Assembly: GCA_963744255.1 (NCBI GenBank)
Contig: CAVUSZ010000045.1
Span: 1 to 64,000, forward strand
Direction: 5' to 3'
From: DATEDA01 sp963744255
Lineage (GTDB): Bacteria; Pseudomonadota; Gammaproteobacteria; Burkholderiales; SG8-39
Length of the DNA stretch: 64,000 nucleotides
In this document: piece by piece, positions 26,773-35,539 of the stretch
How positions within the stretch are numbered: the stretch's first letter is position 1
How the letters are laid out: each line of letters begins with the position of its first letter
Made by a program: the position numbers and the translations under genes
Notes under the pieces: generated by a model
What the model was told of the DNA's origin: nothing
The model's input: the letters and a program-made list of their open reading frames with translations, nothing else
Databases searched by the model: none

Positions 26773-27612
26773 CTACACCGGGCTCGTCGGCTCGCGTCCC
26801 TCGAGGATGTCGCGCATCCGGCGCTCGATCGCGCCGTTTATCTTCGGATGCGTCAGCACGTAGAAGCGCTCGTCGCGCACGGCGTCGAGCACCGCGGCCG
26901 CAATGTCGTTGGCGCTCAAACGTCCGGACTGCGTCGCCTTGTGCAGCATCGCATCGAGCGCGCGGTCCTCGTCCGTCTTCGCGCGGTCGCTCCGCAGCCC
27001 GGCCGGGCGGCTGCGATCCGCGTCGGCGATCCCGGAGGCGAAGAAGGCGGGGCACACGACCGAGCAGCGCACTTTCGCGCCACGCACGGCGAGATCGTGG
27101 TGCAGCGTCTCGGTGAGAGCGACCACCGCATGCTTGGTGACGTTGTAGACGCCCATGCCGGGCGGCGCGATCAGCCCGGCAACCGAGGCGGTGTTCACGA
27201 TATGGCCTTCGTCGCCTTGCCGCAGCAGGATCGGCGTGAAGACCCGCACGCCGTGGATGACGCCCCAGAGGTTGACGCCGAGCGCCCAGCGCCAGTCGGC
27301 TTCGGCGTTCTCCCACACCACGCCGAGCGGCGCGACGCCGGCGTTGTTGCAGACGATGTGCACCGCGCCGAACGCTTCGAGCGCGGCGCGTGCGAGCCGT
27401 TCGACCGCTTCGCCCTGCGAGACGTCGGTCGGCTGTGCCGAAACCGGGAAGCCTTGTGCCCGCAGGTCGCCGGCGGTGCGCTCGAGCGCGGCCTCGTCGA
27501 CGTCCGCCAGCACGAGCTTCAGCCCTTCTGCTCCGAACGCCGCAGCGAGCGCGCGTCCGAGGCCAGAGGCTGCCCCGGTGATCACGGCGACGCGGCCGGT
27601 GAAGATCTTCAT
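26773..27612 (-). CDS. SDR family oxidoreductase
   Basis: A 279-residue short-chain dehydrogenase: TGAASGLGRAL cofactor motif, CNNAGVAP, catalytic Ser in NTASVAGLIAPPGMGVYNVTKHA with the Y-x3-K pair. The C-terminal third (ADADRSRPAGLRS, ILEGREPTSP) matches the subgroup often annotated as cyclopentanol-type or fatty acyl SDRs, but the substrate cannot be read from the sequence. It lies alone between the chromate genes and a small gene on the same strand. The 166 bases upstream of the chr operon hold only its RBS. Confidence 0.78.
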   Translation of the reverse strand: MKIFTGRVAVITGAASGLGRALAAAFGAEGLKLVLADVDEAALERTAGDLRAQGFPVSAQPTDVSQGEAVERLARAALEAFGAVHIVCNNAGVAPLGVVWENAEADWRWALGVNLWGVIHGVRVFTPILLRQGDEGHIVNTASVAGLIAPPGMGVYNVTKHAVVALTETLHHDLAVRGAKVRCSVVCPAFFASGIADADRSRPAGLRSDRAKTDEDRALDAMLHKATQSGRLSANDIAAAVLDAVRDERFYVLTHPKINGAIERRMRDILEGREPTSPV

Positions 27613-27660
27613 ATGCGCTCTGCCGCCTTCAAGCCCTGGGCCGGGCGTTGGCCGGGTTCT

Positions 27661-27918
27661 TCACTCCGGAAAGAACTCCTCCCACCGCTCCGCGACAAGC
27701 ATGCGTCCGGCATCGGTCGTGAGATAGCCGGTGTCCGCCCCTGTACGGTCGGCGGCGACGAGCCCGCGCGCTTCGAGCTCCGCGAGCGCGGCGTCGATGT
27801 CCGCGGTCGCGAGGGACCGGTTCAGCCAGTGCTCGAGCTCGCCGTGGATGCGATGGACGAGATCGCGCTCGTCCGAGAGCACGGCGAGCAACGCTAGCTT
27901 GAGCGCGTCGGCGTCCAT
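27661..27918 (-). CDS. Small winged-helix-like hypothetical protein
   Basis: An 85-residue protein whose predicted helices and turn (LLAVLSDERDLVHRIHGELEHWL, DIDAALAELEARGLVAADR, GYLTTDAGRML) look like a small winged-helix domain with a wing ending in TTDAGR, as in PadR or similar effector-free regulators. It is separated from the DUF429 gene by 9 bases and is likely co-transcribed. No specific function assigned. Confidence 0.55.
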   Translation of the reverse strand: MDADALKLALLAVLSDERDLVHRIHGELEHWLNRSLATADIDAALAELEARGLVAADRTGADTGYLTTDAGRMLVAERWEEFFPE

Positions 27919-27927
27919 GCGCCGCGA

Positions 27928-28743
27928 TCATACCGTGGCGGTCGCGATCCAGCCTTCGATCGGATCGATCACGCCCGGCAGCCCCCAGTTGCGCGCCCGC
28001 CGTCGGAGGCACCACGCCGCCTGCATCGCGGCGAGCACCGCGTCCAGCCGGTCGCCGGTCGCGTCGTCCACGAGCGAGCGGACGAGCCCGCGCTCGCCCC
28101 GGAGCGGGAAGCCGAACGGCCCGCCGTCGCGCCCGAGCCGGGCGACGATCGCCGCGCGTGCGCGCCGCCGCTCCGGCGTCTGCTTCCGCGTCTCGTCCGC
28201 CTTGTAGGAAGCGCGAGTGATCGCACGAGCCGCGAGCCCCGGATACGCTTCGACCGCAACTCGCTCCGGATCGCCGGCGATGAGGCCGGGAACCGACACG
28301 CCGGCACGAGCGAGGCGAGGCGCGCCTTCCAGGAACATCAGCCCTACGGGCGGGTTGACCAGCTTGAACGGCGAATGCGAGCCGGCGGGCAGATCGGTGG
28401 CGCGATGCGGGTATTTGCGGCCGGCCGGACGCGACGCGCGGTAGGCATCGAGCGCCGCCCGGAACTGCATCCGACCGAGTGTCATGCAGTGCGCGACGAG
28501 CGCTCGCCATTCGGCGGGCCAGCCGAGATCGCGCACCCCCTCGCGCGGCAGCCCGAACGGGAAGTCGAAGCCGCCGATCCACGGCCCCGGCGCCGCGAGT
28601 AGCCGGTCGAACCCATCCCAGTCGGCGACCAACTCGATCGCGTCGAGCGCGAACACGCCACCCGCGAGGCGACCGCGCGCGACCGCGATCGGCTTGCGTC
28701 GCCGCGGCGCGGAGGTGAAATCCACGCCGAGAACGGCGGTCAT
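27928..28743 (-). CDS. DUF429 domain protein (RNase H-like fold)
   Basis: A 271-residue DUF429 protein. The N-terminal strand AVLGVDFTSAP carries the conserved Asp of the RNase H-like fold. GGFDFPFGLPRE holds a second Asp, and VEAYPGLAAR and DDATGDRLDAVLAA hold further acidic residues that could form a metal site. The family has predicted nuclease-like activity but no established role. The stop of the thioesterase gene upstream overlaps its ATG by 4 bases. Confidence 0.72.
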   Translation of the reverse strand: MTAVLGVDFTSAPRRRKPIAVARGRLAGGVFALDAIELVADWDGFDRLLAAPGPWIGGFDFPFGLPREGVRDLGWPAEWRALVAHCMTLGRMQFRAALDAYRASRPAGRKYPHRATDLPAGSHSPFKLVNPPVGLMFLEGAPRLARAGVSVPGLIAGDPERVAVEAYPGLAARAITRASYKADETRKQTPERRRARAAIVARLGRDGGPFGFPLRGERGLVRSLVDDATGDRLDAVLAAMQAAWCLRRRARNWGLPGVIDPIEGWIATATV

Positions 28744-29138
28744 GCCTCCGGCGGCACCGGCCGCGGCCGGCGGTCCTCGCCGGTCGCGACGTAGGTGAGC
28801 GTCGCCTCGGTGACCTTGACCGTCTCAAGCTTGTCCGGATTGCGCTGCGCGTAGACCTCGACCTCCACGGTGATCGACGTGGTCCCGACCCGTACGATCT
28901 CCGCATAGAACGACAGGACGTCGCCGATGAATACCGCCTGCTTGAACTGGAACGCGTTCACCGCGACGGTCGCGACGCGCCCGCGCGCGCGCCGCGCCGC
29001 CGTGACGCCGCCGGCGATGTCGACCTGCGACATGATCCAGCCGCCGAAGATGTCGCCGTGCTGGTTGGCGTCGGCGGGCATGGGGAGGACCCGCAGGACG
29101 GGTTGCTCGCCTTCGGGGAGACTGACGATTTCAGGCAT
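28740..29138 (-). CDS. Acyl-CoA thioesterase, YciA-type hotdog protein
   Basis: A 132-residue single hotdog domain. The helix motif NQHGDIFGGWIMSQVD (N-x2-G-D-I-F-G-G-W) contains the catalytic Asp of YciA-type thioesterases. AVNAFQFKQAVFIGDVLSFYAEI is the second conserved element. It hydrolyses acyl-CoA to free acid and CoA in the cytosol. It is first in a short minus-strand operon with the DUF429 and winged-helix genes. Confidence 0.88.
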   Translation of the reverse strand: MPEIVSLPEGEQPVLRVLPMPADANQHGDIFGGWIMSQVDIAGGVTAARRARGRVATVAVNAFQFKQAVFIGDVLSFYAEIVRVGTTSITVEVEVYAQRNPDKLETVKVTEATLTYVATGEDRRPRPVPPEA

Positions 29139-29216
29139 GCGGTCGACCTTACTCCGGGGATGTAGGGCGCGTTCAGGGGGATTGGCAGAAGTCTACAAAC
29201 TCCGACAACCAATCGA

Positions 29217-29238
29217 ACGGGGCGCTTGAGCGCCCCGT
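29217..29238 (-). terminator. Perfect hairpin downstream of the Uma2 remnant
   Basis: ACGGGGCGC (29217-29225) and GCGCCCCGT (29230-29238) pair perfectly around a TTGA loop. There is no T-run on either side, so it is either a weak terminator or a pause or processing site between the uma2 remnant and the thioesterase gene. A second weak dyad (ATTGG at 29191 and CCAAT at 29209) lies next to it. Confidence 0.45.
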
Positions 29239-29249
29239 CTTCGCTTGCA

Positions 29250-29574
29250 CTACGGACGCCCGATGGGTGGCGGCGGAGCCGGGGAGACGCCAAAGCTGCT
29301 GCGAGCCCGCTCACCGTCCCGGCCGAAGAAGCGGATCGCGCCGTCCTCGGCAACGGTCCAGACCTCCCGTGCGCCGGCGGCGAGGTACGCCCGAGTCTTC
29401 TCGGTGGTCTCGTCTCCAGAACTGCAGCCGTCCACGCGCATTACTGGCCGGGCTCATCTCGATCTTTGCCCAGGCGTTCAACTCGATCTTGTAGGGGGAA
29501 TCCCGCAAGACGGGGTCGGCGAGGATTTCCGCCCAGCGGCGGGTCAGCGTTTCGGGTGCAGTGACGTTTCCCAT
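29250..29574 (-). pseudogene. Uma2 family (DUF820) restriction-like endonuclease, internally deleted
   Basis: The N-terminal part (GNVTAPETLTRRWAEIL, RDSPYKIELNAWAKIEMSP) is in one frame and reaches ASNARGRLQ. The C-terminal part (EKTRAYLAAGAREVWTV then GAIRFFGRDGERARSSF) is in another. The middle of the PD-(D/E)xK fold, about 70 residues including the acidic metal-binding core, is missing near 29425-29440. Intact Uma2 proteins have about 190 residues; here about 105 remain. The combination of an internal gap and a frame change makes it non-functional. Such genes are often carried in many copies and lost by recombination. Confidence 0.75.
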
Positions 29575-29617
29575 GGCGCGAGGCCGAATCGGCGTGCGAA
29601 GTCAGTATACCTCGCGC

Positions 29618-31579
29618 TCATCCGCGATTTCGGAGGTAGTTCAACGGACCGCCCCTGAACGGCGCGAAACCGGTGCCGAAGATGAGCCCGGCGTCGGCGA
29701 GATCGGCATCCGCGACGATGCCTTCGTCGACCGCCTTCTTGGCTTCCGCGAGATAGGGTTCCATGACCCGGTCGATGAGTTCCCCGGTGACGGTGCCGGC
29801 GGGACCCTTCACCGGCTTGCCCTTTTCCCAGCGGTAGAAGCCTGCGCCGGTCTTTTTCCCGAGCTTGCCCGACTTCAAGAGCTCCTCGAGCCGCTGCGGC
29901 GGCTTGGCGTCGAGGCCGGCAAGCGCGTTGCCCGCGGCAGCGCAGATGTCGAGGCCCACCGTGTCGGCAAGCTCGATCGGGCCCATCGGCATCCCGAACT
30001 CCGTCGCCGCCTTGTCGACGGTCTCCGCCTTCACGCCCTCTTCGAGCATGCGGAACGCGTTCGCCATGTACGGTCCAAGCACGCGGTTGACGAGGAAGCC
30101 CGGCGCGTCCTTTACCGGCAGCGGCAGCTTGTCGATCTGGCGCACGAACGCCGCGCCGCGCTTCGCAAGCTCCGGGTCGGTCGCCTCGCCCTTCACGACC
30201 TCGACCAGTTGCAGCTGCGGGACCGGGTTGAAGAAGTGCAGGCCGACGAGCCGCGACGGATTCTTCATCGTCCGCCCGATGTCGCCGAGCTTCAGGCTCG
30301 AGGTATTGGTGGCGAGGATCGCCGTCGGCTTGGCGCGCGCCTCGACCTCGGCGAAGAGCTTCTGCTTCACCTCGAGGTTCTCGAAGATCGCCTCGATGAT
30401 GACGTCGGCGTGGCGAACGCCGTCGCCATGGATATCCGGCGTGAGGCGGTCCATCGCGTCGCGCACGCGCAGCCTGTCGCGCAGACGCTTGCGGAAGAGC
30501 TCGGCCGAACGCTTGATGGCTGGCGCGAGCCTCTCGGGCGCGGTGTCCTGCAGCGTCACCGTCAACCCGCGCAGCGCGCAGACCGCTGCGATGTCGCCGC
30601 CCATCGTTCCGGCGCCGATCACGTGCACGCGCTTCGCCTCGAAATCGAGGTCCTTGCCGAGCGCCTTCAGCCACTCCTGCAACCCGAAGATCCGGATCAG
30701 GTTGCTCGTCGTCGGGTGCTCTACCAGGTAGACGAACGACGCGGGGTCCTGCGGCGGCGGCAGGAAAGGGTCGCCGCCGTACTTCTGCCAGAGCTCGAGA
30801 ATCGCATAGGGCGCGGGGTAGTGCTCGCGCTTCGCACGCTTCTCGAGTTGCGTCCGCGCCATGGCCGCCACGATGCCTTTCAAGGGGCCGTTCATCAGCT
30901 TCTGCGTGAAGGGCAGCTTACGCGGCTTCGGAGCCTCGAGCGCCATGAGGCGACCTGCATTCTCCATCACCCGCGGGGGGACGACCTCGTCGACAAGGCC
31001 CATTTTCTTGGCGCGACGGGCGTCGATCGAGCGGCCGGTCATCATCATGTCGAGCGCGGCGGTCGGACCGACGATCCCGGGCAACCGCTCGACGCCGCCC
31101 CAGCCGGGCAGAATGCCGAGCATCACCTCGGGCAGCGCGAACCGGGTCCCGGGGACGTCGACCGCGATCCGGTAGCGGCACGCGAGCGCGAGCTCCAGGC
31201 CGCCGCCCATGCAGAACCCCTCGACGAGCGCGACCGTCGGGAAGCGGAGGGCGGCGAGGCGGTTGAACGTCTCCCACCCGCGGCGGACGATCGCGAGCGC
31301 GTCGTCGACGCTCTCGATCCGAGTGAACTCGTCGACGTCCGCTCCGGCGATGAAGCCCGACGCCTTGCCGGAGCGGATCACGAGGCCCTTCGGCTTCTCG
31401 GCGGCGAGCCGATCCACGATCGCCGCGAGCTCTTCCATCACGTCCTCCGAAAGCGTGTTGGTCGACGCGCCCGCCTTGTCGAACGTGAGCCACGCGATCC
31501 CGTCGCCGTCGCGCTCCAATCGCCAGTGCCGGTATGCGCCCGCCGCGTCCTTGTCGAGTACCGCATCCGCCGGATTCAT
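29618..31579 (-). CDS. fadJ: Fatty acid oxidation multifunctional enzyme (enoyl-CoA hydratase / 3-hydroxyacyl-CoA dehydrogenase)
   Basis: A 653-residue bifunctional enzyme. Residues about 15-200 form an enoyl-CoA hydratase (SGFIAGADVDEF oxyanion loop, GGGLELALACRYR). Residues about 310-490 form the NAD-binding 3-hydroxyacyl-CoA dehydrogenase (VHVIGAGTMGGDIA; catalytic His in GLHFFNPVPQLQLVEV). Residues about 495-640 form the C-terminal helical domain (GFLVNRVLGPYMANAF). ATG 31579 has AAGGAG 6-9 bases upstream. It is somewhat shorter than E. coli FadB/FadJ (about 715-730). It is the last gene of the fad operon. Confidence 0.9.
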   Translation of the reverse strand: MNPADAVLDKDAAGAYRHWRLERDGDGIAWLTFDKAGASTNTLSEDVMEELAAIVDRLAAEKPKGLVIRSGKASGFIAGADVDEFTRIESVDDALAIVRRGWETFNRLAALRFPTVALVEGFCMGGGLELALACRYRIAVDVPGTRFALPEVMLGILPGWGGVERLPGIVGPTAALDMMMTGRSIDARRAKKMGLVDEVVPPRVMENAGRLMALEAPKPRKLPFTQKLMNGPLKGIVAAMARTQLEKRAKREHYPAPYAILELWQKYGGDPFLPPPQDPASFVYLVEHPTTSNLIRIFGLQEWLKALGKDLDFEAKRVHVIGAGTMGGDIAAVCALRGLTVTLQDTAPERLAPAIKRSAELFRKRLRDRLRVRDAMDRLTPDIHGDGVRHADVIIEAIFENLEVKQKLFAEVEARAKPTAILATNTSSLKLGDIGRTMKNPSRLVGLHFFNPVPQLQLVEVVKGEATDPELAKRGAAFVRQIDKLPLPVKDAPGFLVNRVLGPYMANAFRMLEEGVKAETVDKAATEFGMPMGPIELADTVGLDICAAAGNALAGLDAKPPQRLEELLKSGKLGKKTGAGFYRWEKGKPVKGPAGTVTGELIDRVMEPYLAEAKKAVDEGIVADADLADAGLIFGTGFAPFRGGPLNYLRNRG

Positions 31580-31610
31580 CGCGTTCTCCTTTGTCCGCGC
31601 TGGACTGCGG

Positions 31611-32915
31611 TTACAGCGCCTCGACCAGCATGGCGCCACCCTGCCCGCCGCCGATGCAGATCGTCGCGATGCCGCGCCTGCCGCCGGTACGCTTCAGAAC
31701 GTGCAGGAGGTGCAGCACGATCCGCGCGCCCGAGGCGCCGACCGGGTGGCCGAGCGCGATCGCGCCGCCGTCCACGTTGAGCTTCTCGAGGTCGAGCTCC
31801 CCGAGCGCACGATCGAGACCGAGCTCGTTGCGGCAGTACTCGTCGCTCTTCCATGCCTCGAGGCACGCCAGCACCTGCGCCGCGAACGCCTCGTTGAGCT
31901 CCCAGGCATCGATGTCGTTCAGACCCAGCCCGTGCCGCTGCAGGATCGGGGTCGCGGCGTGCACCGGTCCGAGGCCCATCTGCGACGGGTCGAGACCCGC
32001 CCATTGCGAGTCGACGATCCGGCCGACCGGCTTCAGGTCGTGACGCTTCACCGCGTCCTCGGTTGCGAGCAGCACCCACGCCGCACCGTCGGTCACCTGC
32101 GAGGAGTTGCCGGCGGTGACGTTGCCGTACCTGCGATCGAAGAACGGCTTCAGCTTCGCGAGGTTCTCGACGGTCGAGTCCTTGCGGACGCCGTCGTCGT
32201 CCTTGTAGGCAAGGCCGGCGGTGTCGAAGACCGGCACGATCTCCGGGCCGAGGCCGTCGTGCGGCTCGAGGAACCAGCCGTGACCTTGCGCCCGAATCAC
32301 CCGCGTATGGCTGCGTGCGGCGTACTCGTCCATCTGCCGCCGCGTCAGCCCGAACCGGTGCGCCAGGTTTTCGGCGGTCTGACCCATGAGCAGGCCGACG
32401 TTCGGGTCGGTGAGACCCTTCATGATGCCGATCACCGGCGCGAGATAGGAGAGCCTCAGTTTGGCGAGCGCGGCAGCCTTCCGACCGAAGGTCCTGGCGG
32501 CGAAGAACTCGGCGAACCACGCCGCCATCGCGTCGGAGAAAAGCAGCGGCGCGCGCGACAACGCGTCCACGCCGCCGGCGAGCACGAGGTCCGACCGCCC
32601 GGCGTCGAAATTCGCGATCGCCGAATCGAGCGACTGCATGCCCGACGCGCAGTTCCGCATGACCGTCCAGCCCGGCACCTTTTCGCCGCAGCCCATCCGC
32701 AGCGCAGTCACGCGGCCGATGTTGACCTCGTCGACCGACGGCGCGGCGCAGCCGAGGATCACCTCGTCGAGCACCGCGGGCTCGAACGGCTGGCGGTTGA
32801 GCACGGCGCGGCCCGCAGCGGTCGCGAGATCGCTCGCCGCGAACGGTCCGGGCTTGTTGCGCGCCTTGAGGAATGGCGTCCGGACCCCGTCGATGACGTA
32901 CGTTGCACGTTTCAC
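31611..32915 (-). CDS. fadI: Acetyl-CoA C-acyltransferase (3-ketoacyl-CoA thiolase, FadI type)
   Basis: A 434-residue thiolase. The nucleophile is Cys in MRNCASGMQSLDSAI (near residue 94). The C-terminal GHPVGASGARIVLHLL motif contains the second active-site His, and CIGGGQGGAML the second Cys. NEAFAAQVLA is also conserved. The length and the VKRATYVIDGVRTPF start suit the FadI type. Two adjacent GTG codons (32918 and 32915) are possible starts; the second is better spaced (8 bases) from AGGAG. It follows the lipoprotein gene and precedes fadJ by 31 bases. Confidence 0.9.
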   Translation of the reverse strand: MKRATYVIDGVRTPFLKARNKPGPFAASDLATAAGRAVLNRQPFEPAVLDEVILGCAAPSVDEVNIGRVTALRMGCGEKVPGWTVMRNCASGMQSLDSAIANFDAGRSDLVLAGGVDALSRAPLLFSDAMAAWFAEFFAARTFGRKAAALAKLRLSYLAPVIGIMKGLTDPNVGLLMGQTAENLAHRFGLTRRQMDEYAARSHTRVIRAQGHGWFLEPHDGLGPEIVPVFDTAGLAYKDDDGVRKDSTVENLAKLKPFFDRRYGNVTAGNSSQVTDGAAWVLLATEDAVKRHDLKPVGRIVDSQWAGLDPSQMGLGPVHAATPILQRHGLGLNDIDAWELNEAFAAQVLACLEAWKSDEYCRNELGLDRALGELDLEKLNVDGGAIALGHPVGASGARIVLHLLHVLKRTGGRRGIATICIGGGQGGAMLVEAL

Positions 32916-32926
32916 CACTCGAGCTC

Positions 32927-33184
32927 CTAGTTGCAGTAGCGCCGGTAGTCCCAGCGCGCATCGTTGCAATCGGCGTGCGCGTCCATGTCCATCATGCTCT
33001 TGCGCCCGATGCAGAACCGGGTCGCGCGCTTCGCCGCCGAGATGCATTCGGGCGAGGCGTCCGTCTCTAGCGGGAACTGCTGCTCCGCGATCGGTCCCGT
33101 TTCGTACTCCTCGAGATGGCCGGCGCATCCGGCGAGCAAGCCGGCAAGGGCCGCGCACAGGACTGGACGGGAGATCGCTCTCAT
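32927..33184 (-). CDS. Small lipoprotein with a twin CX10C motif, in the fad operon
   Basis: An 85-residue lipoprotein. The signal peptide ends in the lipobox LLAGC (Cys 20). The mature part has four more cysteines in two pairs, each spaced by ten residues (ECISAAKRATRFC and DCNDARWDYRRYC). This twin CX10C layout suggests two disulfides joining two helices, as in CHCH-type hairpins, in the periplasm. It is 14 bases after fadE and 9-12 bases before the thiolase, so it belongs to the fad operon. I do not recognise the family. Confidence 0.7.
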   Translation of the reverse strand: MRAISRPVLCAALAGLLAGCAGHLEEYETGPIAEQQFPLETDASPECISAAKRATRFCIGRKSMMDMDAHADCNDARWDYRRYCN

Positions 33185-33198
33185 GCCGGCGTCGCGCC

Positions 33199-35520
33199 TC
33201 AGGCCACGGCCCGCTGCGCGGCCGGCCGCGTTTCGCCCGCGAGCGACAGGTCGGGCGGGAAATCGTCGACCCGGATCACCTCGTCGCGCAGCCGTGCGGC
33301 GCGGGTGAGCACGGCGTGATCGTCGGCGCCGATGACACCCGCGGCAACCGCTGCCCGGCCGAGATCCTCGCCGGCGATTCGCCCGGCATCCCGCGCATGG
33401 TGGAGCTTCCGCTCGACCGGTTCGGCGGCGATCGTCGCCTCGAGCGCGGCCTCGAGCTTGCCGATGACGTCGGCTTCGCCTCTGGGCAGGTACATGCCGG
33501 CGGTGAGCCGGTCGCGGGTCGCGGAGGGCTCGATGAGGACCCGCGCGACGTCGTGGCCGAGTTTGTCGGACGGCACGACGTACGGCCGGCCTAACGGGAA
33601 GAGGATCTGCCGCAGCAGCCACGCGACCACCCGGCTCGGATAGTTCGAGATCACGCCTTCGAACGCGTTCTGCGCGCGGAACATCGCATCCCACACCGCC
33701 CAGTCGACCAGGGGCTTGTCGGCGCGCTGGCGGCCCTCGTCCTCGTAGCGCTTCAGGGTCGCCGACACGAGGTACATGAGCGACAGGATGTCGCCGAGCC
33801 GTGCGGACAGCTTCTCCCGCCGCTTCAGGCCGCCGCCGAGCACGAGCATCGACACGTCCGAGAGGAACGCGAACATCGCGGAGAACCGCGTGAGCTGCTG
33901 GAGGTAGCGCCGGTTCTCGGGCGCGGCGCCCGGCGGCACCCTCACCCAGTGCGAGCCGGTGAGCCCCGTCATCAGCGATCGCGCCGCGTTGGCGAGCGTG
34001 AATCGGATGTGACCCCGCAGTGCGCGATCGAAGTCACGCGACGCCTTTTCGCGGTCCGCCTCGCGCGTCGCCTGCATCTCCTTCAGCACGTAGGGATGGC
34101 AGCGGATCGCCCCCTGGCCGAAGATGATGAGGCTGCGCGTCAGGATGTTCGCGCCCTCGACGGTGATCGAGACCGGGATCTGCTGATAGGCGCGGCCCAT
34201 GAAGTTGCTGGGCCCGAGGCAGATCCCCTTGCCGCCCTGGATGTCCATCGCATCGTTGACGACGCGCCGGTTGCGCTCGGTGATGTGGTACTTGACGATG
34301 CCGGAGATCACCGACGGCTTCTCGCCGAGGTCGATCGCGACCGCGGTCATCATCCGGGCGGCGTCCATCATGTAGAGATTTCCGCCCATGCGGGTGAGCG
34401 CTTCCTCGATGCCCTCGAACTTCCCGATCGGCGTGCGGAACTGGGTGCGCACGCGCGCGTACGCGCCGGTCGCGCGGACGGCGAGCTTCGACATGCCCAC
34501 GTTGGAGGACGGGAGCGAGATCGAGCGGCCGGCGGCCAGGCATTCCATCAGCATCCGCCAACCCTGGCCCGCCATCTTCGGCCCGCCGATGATCCAGTCG
34601 AGCGGCATGAAGACATCCCTCCCCGAGTTCGGCCCGTTCTGGAACACGGCGTTGAGCGGAAAGTGCCGCCGGCCGATGTGCACGCCCGGCGCAGCGGTCG
34701 GTACGAGCGCGCACGTGATCCCGATGTCGGCGTTGCCGCCGAGCAAACGATCGGGGTCGTCGAGGCGGAACGCGAGGCCGAGCAGCGTTGCGACCGGTCC
34801 GAGCGTGATATAGCGCTTCTCCCAGGTCACTCGCATCCCAAGGACCTCGCGGCCTTCCCACATGCCCTTGCACACGACGGCGCGATCGGGAATTGCGGCC
34901 GCGTCCGAGCCGGCGTGCGGGTTGGTGAGCGCGAAGCACGGGATCTCGAGGCCCTTCGCGAGACGCGGCAGATAATGACGTTTCTGCTCCTCGGTGCCGT
35001 AGTGAAGCAGGAGCTCCGCCGGCCCGAGCGAGTTCGGGACCATCACCGACACTGCGGCCGCGCTACAGCGCGTCGATAGTTTGGTGATCACCTGCGAGTG
35101 CGCGTACGCCGAGAAGCCTTTCCCACCGTAGGCCTTGGGGATGATCATCCCGAGGAAGCCCTTGTCCTTGATGTACTGCCAGACGTGCGGCGGCAAGTCC
35201 GCGAGCGCGTAGGTGTCCCAGTCGTTCGCGATGCGGCAGAGCTCCTCGGTCTCGCCGTCGAGGAACGCCTGCTCCTCGGCGGAGAGCGCCGGCTTCGGGA
35301 ACGCGAGCAGCTTCGACCAGTCGGGCTTGCCGGAGAAGAGATCGCCGTCCCACCATACCGTGCCCGCGTGGATCGCATCGGCCTCGGTCTGCGACATCGG
35401 CGGCATCGCCTTGCGGAACCCCGCAAGCACGCGATCGCTCACGAGCGCACGCCTGAGGGGCGGGACTGCGAGGATCGCGGCGACCGCCGCAAGCGGAGCG
35501 AGTAGCCAGTACCAAATCAT
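33199..35520 (-). CDS. fadE: Acyl-CoA dehydrogenase FadE
   Basis: A 773-residue acyl-CoA dehydrogenase of the long FadE type. An N-terminal hydrophobic segment (IWYWLLAPLAAVAAILAVPPLRRAL) anchors it to the membrane. The acyl-CoA dehydrogenase core follows (DKGFLGMIIPKAYGGKGFSAYAHS, ALTNPHAGSDAA, VEGANILTRSLIIFGQGAIRCHP), then the FadE-specific C-terminal domain of about 280 residues (FSAMFAFLSDVSML). It catalyses the first oxidation of beta-oxidation. ATG 35520 gives a normal N-terminus. It lies 19 bases after psrA. Confidence 0.93.
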   Translation of the reverse strand: MIWYWLLAPLAAVAAILAVPPLRRALVSDRVLAGFRKAMPPMSQTEADAIHAGTVWWDGDLFSGKPDWSKLLAFPKPALSAEEQAFLDGETEELCRIANDWDTYALADLPPHVWQYIKDKGFLGMIIPKAYGGKGFSAYAHSQVITKLSTRCSAAAVSVMVPNSLGPAELLLHYGTEEQKRHYLPRLAKGLEIPCFALTNPHAGSDAAAIPDRAVVCKGMWEGREVLGMRVTWEKRYITLGPVATLLGLAFRLDDPDRLLGGNADIGITCALVPTAAPGVHIGRRHFPLNAVFQNGPNSGRDVFMPLDWIIGGPKMAGQGWRMLMECLAAGRSISLPSSNVGMSKLAVRATGAYARVRTQFRTPIGKFEGIEEALTRMGGNLYMMDAARMMTAVAIDLGEKPSVISGIVKYHITERNRRVVNDAMDIQGGKGICLGPSNFMGRAYQQIPVSITVEGANILTRSLIIFGQGAIRCHPYVLKEMQATREADREKASRDFDRALRGHIRFTLANAARSLMTGLTGSHWVRVPPGAAPENRRYLQQLTRFSAMFAFLSDVSMLVLGGGLKRREKLSARLGDILSLMYLVSATLKRYEDEGRQRADKPLVDWAVWDAMFRAQNAFEGVISNYPSRVVAWLLRQILFPLGRPYVVPSDKLGHDVARVLIEPSATRDRLTAGMYLPRGEADVIGKLEAALEATIAAEPVERKLHHARDAGRIAGEDLGRAAVAAGVIGADDHAVLTRAARLRDEVIRVDDFPPDLSLAGETRPAAQRAVA

Positions 35521-35539
35521 GGGCTTGTCCTTCCGGAGT

